From Saturnia japonica (taxonomy: Eukaryota > Arthropoda > Insecta > Lepidoptera > Saturniidae), in the NCBI GenBank assembly GCA_033032175.1, contig CM065328.1, forward strand, positions 11,594,690-11,658,689: a DNA stretch of 64,000 bases, read 5' to 3'. Below the pieces are notes generated by a model that saw only the letters and a program-made list of their open reading frames with translations, searched no databases and was not told the DNA's origin. A program made the translations under genes and the position numbers. Each line of letters begins with the position of its first letter. Within the stretch, counting starts at the first letter, position 1. Below, in pieces: positions 56,828 through 64,000 of the stretch.

Positions 56828-57816
56828 TCGCGCGTTCAATAATTCAATGGTTTATCGGTTATTTTATATGGTACATGTTATTTAAGTGAAAATTACATCA
56901 ATGTGCTCTTTATGGATTGGACTGGCTTAATATTTTTTTTTTTTTATTATATGTAACTTTATTTCTGATGGTATTCTTTTTTTACTTCAAAGTTATCCTA
57001 AAACTGTTGTTACAAAAAAAAATTGCCAAAAGCCGAATAGACTGAACGGATCGTGTATGACGCATCTGTTCTATCGGCGCCTGACCAACGACCGAGTTGA
57101 GATATATAATAGATGCGTAATGAAAGTTTTACTTATAACTTAACCTTTACTTTAACCAGTCTATTGAGTAAAACTTTAGTTTTTCTATAAGTTTTTTACT
57201 GGAATAATGGTGGCAATTACCGATTCTTTTAAAGTTTTTGTTTAATAATTCACTTTCGTCCATAATTTGATACTACTCATACGATTATTTCTTGTAGGTG
57301 CACAAGTCCAGGCAGGTGGAACTGACACGCGTTTGTCTGTTCTGTTTTACCACACAATGCATGTTAGGTCTTATAATTAAAAATTGTATTGGTATTTTTA
57401 CATCGATATTTGTTTATTGTAGCAAAGTAAAATAAAGGCACTGCTCATGATGGTAAGCACAGCGGAATCCAACAATAATGGTGACCACCGAGAAATCTTC
57501 AATCCATCACCTGTCCACCAGTTATGCAGGTCTGCTTCACGGTCTATTCACATTATGCTTGAAGGACTCTATGTTATAGGAGAGAGGGAACATACTACTA
57601 GATAGCTTCACAACTTCACGATACTGCAAAAATAACAAGTAGAAAATTTGTGCGTGCCGAGATGGAAGCCCGGAGTCCAGCGCGTATGGTTTTGTTATGA
57701 TGAAAAGGAGACGAAGGAATTAGGTTGAAGAACTATGCTGAAGTGGCTCGTTGAACTTAGTAACATTTGCTTCATTTAAAATTCGGACATCCCGTCTCTA
57801 CAACCTGTCTACGGCT
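56828..57816. other. No recognised gene
   Basis: 57440-57560 (GATGGTAAGCACAGCGGAAT, ATCTTCAATCCATCACCTGT) resembles a dispersed moth repeat. The rest is AT-rich. Confidence 0.3.
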
Positions 57817-58098
57817 TCAAGGTGGTATTTTGCGAAAGCGCCCCAAATGTGCGAACAATTTTATAAATAAATTTATATTTGTTTCTTTAATATAATCTGT
57901 ATCAATGAGATTACTAGGTACAGTCTGGTATAATTCCCCAGAGACATCCATGTCCTCAATATATTCCATTATCTTGTAATATGCTATTTCAGGGATTTTA
58001 CTATAAAAGTGGACAATGTTTCCCGAGAAAGATTTATTATTTTTGCTAAGAGAAATCTGGCACGGAATTTCCGCCTTTATTTCCTTTACTAATATCAT
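57817..58098 (-). CDS. Hypothetical 93-codon ORF
   Basis: MILVKEIKAEIPCQISLSKN to INLFIKLFAHLGRFRKIPP. It is the longest ORF in this part of the window outside transposons. Composition is ordinary for a soluble protein, with no signal peptide, membrane segment or known motif that I recognise. The ATG lies in TTATG with no clear promoter or acceptor. It could be an exon, a relic or chance. Confidence 0.25.
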   Translation of the reverse strand: MILVKEIKAEIPCQISLSKNNKSFSGNIVHFYSKIPEIAYYKIMEYIEDMDVSGELYQTVPSNLIDTDYIKETNINLFIKLFAHLGRFRKIPP

Positions 58099-59989
58099 AA
58101 GTCATAGTTTTCCATCAACAACTACTTGTTTTTTATATACACCATGTTTTTATTTCAATAATCAATATATTAAAAAGCTAGTGGTGTAACGGCGGCTCCT
58201 CATGCGTTTTTTTACGATGTAATTATTTTCATTGCAAATGCATATCATTCAAAAAATTAAAATAACATGACACATACCTCGCGTGTGCAATTTTTTTTTT
58301 TTGATGTGAAACATCTATAGACGAGGTTAAACCTGATTGTTGGCGTGGCGATACATAATATAAAATTACGAAAATAATTGAGTTGTCGCGATTTTAAATA
58401 AATTTTTAAATTTTAAATTTTCGTATTTTGTATTTAATAAATATGAATAGTAAAAAAAAAGTACTTATTTTATGGAACAAATTTGTAATGCTTTTTCTTT
58501 TCATTAAGTCATATATGATTCCTGTCGTAATCTGTTCTTATAAGCATATAACTTATACAATATAATTTCGATGTTTCACGTCTGCCAGGCGTCTCGTGAC
58601 GGATTTTTCAATTATTTTTTTTTGATACTTCTTGTCGTTTTCTAAAGGTATTAGTGATTATTCTTATAGTCTATAAATTATGAAATGACAAAAGTTAACC
58701 AAAATCGATTGGGAATTAATACAAAATTGATTGGTTTGACAATTTCTAAAACTAATATTGTAAATTCATATAACCTATCAATTAACGAGTTGCATAAGGT
58801 TCCCCTATACAACATTTTATAACAATCGATCTAGCCGTTTTTGAGTTAAATCCAGTAATATAAATGGACTGACAGACTAAAAAAGTCATATTCGTGATTA
58901 GTTTCCTTTAAAAAAATATCCACCGAAAAATTTACATAGATTACATATTTATTAATATAGAAGATATATTGTCAGTTGCCCGTGACATATTTGTTAATGT
59001 AACTTTTTACCGGACAATAAGTTCAAAAACCATGTCAAGTAGGTCTTATTGTCAACAGATTATTATGATGGTGGTATAATAAGTGTGATATTAAAAATAA
59101 CTCCGTCTCTGTATATCCATTGAAACAATTTATATATGTAATAATTATTTAAACACTTTAAAAAATATAAACTCGATCAAGTTTCTTGCAAGCTATTATT
59201 AAAGGCTTTTATTTTGGAACCGGTAGTAGTATTTTAACTTTCATAAGTGCCTTCTTAGTGCCTAAAATGAAAAGAAAACAATATTAATTTGATATTATTA
59301 TTAAAATATTTTTCATAATCAGATCAGTAGTTCCAGAAATTATCTTCTGATAAACATATTCATAAATTTTAACTATTTCTAATAGCATTAAGGATTAAGT
59401 ACTCTGAACAATATTACAAAAAAAAACACGGTATATTTATACTGAAAGATTAATCAATATTTAATTGAAATTCAAAAAAATACATAAAAAATATATTATA
59501 AAATAAAGCAAGTTACTTATTACATCGATATTCTTATAAAGGGTCGTAGTTATGCGAAAGCGCGGGAGAATTAATTCTTTGTAATTGGGTCAATTGGTTT
59601 GATTTTTGGGTTAATCTTATTATTTCCCTCGACCGGGATATATCTTTCGTCGTCATAAAGGACGACTCTTTGATACACTTGAAGGATTATTATCTCACGT
59701 CTTAATTAATCTAATTTTACTTGTTATATTTTACTTTTCTTTTGTCGTTGTTGTTTTGTATTATTTATGCTTATTTTACTTTTATGTGTGTGTAACAAAT
59801 AAATGTATTTTCTTTCTTTCTTTAATTATTATTGCTTTTATTTGTAATGTGTTTATGGCTAAAAGGTATAACTGTAATATTAATACTAAAAGACAATTTT
59901 TAACAAGAAAGAAAGCCAAATTCAATGATTTAGATGTATTTCCTGGTGTTTCTTCGAATTTGAATAACCAATTGCAATGAAATTAAAAT
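58099..59989. other. Gene-free AT-rich stretch
   Basis: No gene. A 74-codon ORF at 59756 lies in low-complexity sequence. Confidence 0.35.
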
Positions 59990-60135
59990 GGAACCATACT
60001 CGGAGTATCTCCTTTCCAACAAAAAACAACCATCTAAATCTGTTCATAAACAAAGAAGTTATGGCTGAACATCCATATAAATGTACATTTGAATTAAGTA
60101 ACCTTCTCCTTTTTTTGAATTCGGTTAAAATATAA
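59990..60135 (-). repeat. Family Z dispersed repeat, copy 8
   Basis: CCTTTCCAACAAAAAACAAC, CAAAGAAGTTATGGCTGAAC, TGTACATTTGAATTAAGTAA and CCTTCTCCTTTTTTTGAATT. Confidence 0.65.
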
Positions 60136-62045
60136 TAACATCAACCTATACTTTATTCAAAAATTATGTTAAAATATGAATATTACACACGTTTATGTAC
60201 TATGTTATTTAAACCAGAGGATAAGACATGGTTACAATAGTAAATTGATTTGGTGACGTTTCTTGGTCTTGAACAGAGAGGAATTTCTACAACTATCAGT
60301 GTTTTTGTTGATAGATATTAATTATGAGATAAGTTAAAATACAAACATCCGTTAAAAATATTAGCAATAATAAGTCAACAAAATCAAGGTTTGATTATGT
60401 TTATCACTCAAGTCTATGGTACGTTTAGTTGGGAGTAAAATAGAAATTTGTGCGTGAATAATGTGATGTAATTGCGAAATGATGAGTTTAGCCGATAAGT
60501 TATTTTAACACAATTAAAAGGTCAGTAAAATGAATATACATTACTTTAATTAAATGGCTAACTAACTCATAATGTTATAAGTAATCGTGCTAACATCTTG
60601 AGTTACTTTTATTTTCTTACGCCCAAAAGTTACAACTTCTTTCATGTTCACATAATTACACTCTTCATAATTATTCTTAAATATTTTGGTCACTTCTTCC
60701 ACTATTTTAAAATAGTAGAAGTGATCAGTGAATAGTATTTTTAGTTCACGGAATAACACAATGCCTCATTCAGTAAGCTAGAGTGGTAAATTTTGAGATA
60801 CATAAGTTACTATTTAAAATATTGTTTATAATTAATCAATCGATCCAGATCAATTATTATTATTTTAGTAGCTGTAAATTCTTACAATTGATATCTCAGA
60901 AATATTGTTATTATTAATTGATATTAAATTCGAATAAGAAACCTAGTAGTGGGTTTTAGGCTTATTAATTATATAAATTCTGCTTATTCGAACTATAAAT
61001 AATCTTCCATGTTTTCTTTATAGCAAACGGTGTTATTATATTTTATAGTTAGCAATATTAACGGCTGGTTCATAGGTTGCATGAAATCAACCTAATCCTA
61101 ACTTAGTTCGTGAACTCACTGCATCTTCATTATGTTTACGATCGTCTAGCGAGATAAATGCGAGCATTGTCTCGTGGGAAAGCCTTGTTTAACCTTGTTA
61201 AAGTGCACCATAATATATTCTTGGCTCGTTTTAGCACATAATTTTTTTGGGTATATTCTAATAATAATAAAAAACTAAAAAAATTACCAGATTTTTTGCC
61301 AAAGTTACGAAGCAATGATGGCTCAGTTAGTAGCGTAGTAGTAGTAGGAACCGGGCATAAATCTGGTCTGGCACAATGGTCGTGTTCGAATAGAAGCTTT
61401 CCGAGAAATTAATTTAAAATGTTACTTTTTTTTAGCGGTTTAACGCTACAGGCTTTGTAACAGAGAAACAGCGTAAAATCTTTACAGTTCTATTCCTTGT
61501 ACGATACTGTCTCTTATCATTTTTTTTTTTTTCTGACTGACTACAATGCTTTATATCACATTTCTTGTTTATCAACACTATGCACAGATGGTGTGCAGAG
61601 CCAACACTTTTTACTAGAGGTGAGCGCAAATGAATGATTTACATAATCAAGATATTTCGATGATAAGTGATAAATTCATAATCGAATTACGAATATGAAT
61701 GATCACTCATAATCGAGCCTTTGATGTATTACCGTCGTAAACAAAGTTCTTTACAAGAACACATATAACAATTAGCTAAAAAAATATTTTATCAAATTAG
61801 TAACCTACCATTAGTAATTCCTAATGGTACTTCGATTATGAATGATCACTCATCATCGCACTACTAATATACTCAAGATATCTGGAGATATCTTCTTAAT
61901 CGAATAATTGCATTGGTTCTCATAATCGCCCACCGCTACTTTTTACCTTACTGACCCACTTTTTGACCGAACTATTTATCATCTATTGTATAATCTCTTT
62001 TTGCGTCTCATATCTGAAACCTACATTACTGATTATTAAATAAAT
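60136..62045. other. Gene-free stretch
   Basis: Contains a 21-base near-identical direct repeat at 61695-61715 and 61838-61858 (ATGAATGATCACTCAT core). The 65-codon minus-strand ORFs are unconvincing. Confidence 0.35.
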
Positions 62046-62290
62046 TATTAAAAAGGAAACAAATAATCCGACTGCAGCAAAAACGCGAGGATTTTTTTTC
62101 TATTTTTGCTTTTTATTGGATTTCCAGACGTCGTACTTAAATATTATATAGCTTATGTCACTCACACAATTAAGATGAATCTAACGACATTTCGTATGCT
62201 AAAATCCATCAAGTAGTTTAGAATACAAAGCGTGCCAAAGAAATAAACATACGCTCGAAAAACATAACCTTCGTTTTTCCAGTCTGGTAA
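62046..62290 (+). repeat. Family W dispersed repeat, copy 2
   Basis: TTAAAAAGGAAACAAATAAT, CCGACTGCAGCAAAAACG, TTTTTTTTCTATTTTTGCTT and GCGTGCCAAAGAAATAAACA. Confidence 0.5.
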
Positions 62291-62884
62291 AAAATTTACA
62301 CCATCTATTTGCTTACTAAGCCTCTTGTTTTATTCTGGTGAAGACGGTTACCCTCGAAGTTATTGACTAGTGTAGCTTGCGATCTAGGCACACCATTTCC
62401 ACTGACTCACTCACTCTCCAAATATCTAAACCACTTCCAAGTGGCTCAAAAATTTGAAATTTGGCATTAAAGTAGATCATTATACACGCAACGGAAAAAA
62501 AGTACAATTATTGATTTTAAGCGAAATTATACCTAGTCGTAATGAGCATCAACTAAAAGGGTGTTTCCACCCGCTCACCAATAGATGGCGTTGTACAGTT
62601 TTCCCAAAAATACGACTGCTCCTAACATCGTTTCGTCCGGGCCTTGCCCTTTTCACTCATATATTATGATATTGATAAATAAGATTGATAAATATTTCGG
62701 ATACTATTAGTGAGAATAATACTGCTGACCATGACCAGTCTGATATAAATGACAGTGGAGATGGTGAAAGTCCTTCCCTAATCTTTTGTTTTATTGAGGT
62801 GAAGATTTCTTTAATTTCGTGTCAATTATAAATCATGTTTGATCAAATCACAGAACTAATTTTTAACGCACACGCTTAAGTTCA
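62291..62884. other. No recognised feature
   Basis: A 71-codon ORF at 62454 has no recognisable motif. Confidence 0.3.
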
Positions 62885-63140
62885 AAGAGAGATAGGTCAC
62901 AGAGAGATTTCTTTGGAGATTTCCCTCAATTCGGTGCAGTTCGACTGGTAGAATAACTATACCTTGCAGATCGCAACCAAATAACCTTCTGGTGTATTCT
63001 TGGGGTAAGTAGGGTTTCCAAAGTCCTTTAGATTATTCTAGGTACTCTATGGTGTTACAACCATCAATATGCTACGTACGATAGCTGCCTTCCACCAGAC
63101 GGGCCCTACGCTGGTATGCCTTGTATTTGTGTCCCATAAA
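62885..63140 (+). repeat. Family R repeat, copy 5
   Basis: AGAGATTTCTTTGGAGATTT, GCAGATCGCAACCAAATAAC, GGTAAGTAGGGTTTCC, CGATAGCTGCC and GTATGCCTTGTATTTGTG. Confidence 0.55.
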
Positions 63141-63534
63141 ACTAATTAATTTTTTTCCTAACGTTCCTAAAGAAGTTTCTCTTCAAGACGAAAACGTACA
63201 GATTTATCATCATAAATAAACACAATAAATAGATTTAACTAACACCCATCCATTCTCCTTATTGGTCCGCACATAAACAAGATCTCATGCATTATTTATA
63301 CGCTGCCTAGGCTCCGTCGTTCTATTGGGATTCCTCGTGATAACAGAATTCAACATTAATCAAAAATTGATTGAAAGTTGTGTGTTTTGTACCTGATTTA
63401 TTGTCTTCGTTTTGCTTTTCACATTTGTAATATACTTTGTCTGATTAAAATTTATTGTTTTTAGAAAAATACGTTCTTTATATCAGTTGACGGTTGCAGA
63501 CTTTAATTTACTAACTTAAAAAAAAAATAATTAA
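63141..63534. other. No recognised feature
   Basis: AT-rich with no supportable gene. Confidence 0.3.
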
Positions 63535-63770
63535 GTTTTAACTGACTTGAAAATAAGACGGGGGCTACTCAAGTCGAATGTATATATAATTATTTTTTTA
63601 TATGGATGGTCAGCCATAACTTTTTATTTATAAATTGATTTGGATGATTATTTTTTAGTTTGATAGAGGATAACTCAAGTGTGGTCTCATTCTCGATGAT
63701 ACACCACGAAACTCCTGAAAATCATTGAAGTCAGTTTCTTTATTGCTAAGCATTGTCTTGTCGCTACTTT
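63535..63770 (+). repeat. Family Z dispersed repeat, copy 9
   Basis: TTTTAACTGACTTGAAAATA, CTCAAGTCGAATGTATA, CAGCCATAACTTTTTATTTA, ATTGATTTGGATGATTATTT, TCAAGTGTGGTCTCATT and CTGAAAATCATTGAAGT. Confidence 0.7.
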
Positions 63771-63924
63771 GTTTTGATGTTATTTTTATGCACAACTCAT
63801 TTTTACTATACGAAAAAGGGTAACAATTCATCAAGTGAAAAAAAAAATGTTAGCGTATCATTTAATTTGAGCTTAGTTTTTATTTTGATATTGTTTGTTT
63901 GTGTGTTTTTATTTCATTTTGCAG

Positions 63925-64000
63925 GATTATTATTAATTTGGTTTACTGTTCAAAAATGCAGAAATGTACGCCTTAAAACTTTGATACGCATTTTTCTTAT
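63925..64000 (+). CDS. Possible coding exon running off the window
   Basis: GTGTTTTTATTTCATTTTGCAG ends at 63924, a strong polypyrimidine tract and splice acceptor. From 63927 one frame stays open to the last base. It begins with a hydrophobic stretch (LLLIWFTV) followed by a basic one (QKCRNVRLKTLIRIFL), as at the cytoplasmic edge of a membrane helix. Two bases before the first full codon imply a phase-1 intron. The other two frames stop. Only 25 codons are visible, so the gene cannot be named, and a chance acceptor is possible. Confidence 0.35.

Overview
The window reads as AT-rich nuclear DNA of an insect, most likely a moth or butterfly (Lepidoptera). The evidence is the set of repeats: several non-autonomous Helitron families of lepidopteran type (5' TC, 3' hairpin plus CTAG, inserted between A and T), tRNA-related SINEs, jockey/CR1-, RTE- and R1-type LINE pieces, a Copia LTR retrotransposon and a mariner. 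No bacterial, phage or organellar gene is present. No complete host gene can be assigned; nearly all recognisable coding sequence belongs to transposable elements, and all of it is damaged.

Layout. 0-16 kb: Helitron copies (342-883, 6646-7309, 7774-8395, 12507-12691, 15194-15540), a 5'-truncated LINE on the minus strand with reverse-transcriptase remains (1578-3412), a SINE (4525-4815), a LINE C-terminal fragment (9850-10205) and a poly(A) retroelement, family X (14139-14597). 16.5-16.85 kb: a CpG- and G-rich block ending in a good splice donor, a candidate promoter and first exon. 18.4-28 kb: dense old repeats, including a Helitron (24565-25091) inserted into another repeat with the unoccupied site still readable from sister copies.

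28.3-30.46 kb holds the most interesting object: a 2146-bp DNA transposon with long inverted ends, a TA target duplication proven by a related empty site, a 43-bp-period array of an end-like motif, and the broken N-terminal half of a protein with a His-x-Pro-Lys-Lys-x(3)-Cys-x2-Cys motif that I cannot place in a named transposase superfamily. 34.35-38.95 kb: a complete young Copia element with two 197-bp LTRs differing at one base, yet with about six lesions in its coding region. 45.99-49.87 kb: a mariner split by an R1-clade LINE that left a 12-bp duplication. 53.65-54.3 kb: a family-X copy flanked by a degraded duplicate, which looks like unpolished or mis-joined sequence. 56.6 kb: a small ORF that could encode a secreted cysteine-containing peptide. 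At 63.925 kb a strong splice acceptor opens a frame that runs off the window.

How it fits together: the region behaves like a large intron or an intergenic repeat sink. If the donor at 16848 and the acceptor at 63925 belong to one plus-strand gene, about 47 kb of the window is a single repeat-filled intron. That link is inference and needs RNA data. The elements record layered insertion: Helitron into family K, DNA transposon into SINE Y, LINE tail into SINE S, R1 LINE into mariner, and a second X insertion beside a first.
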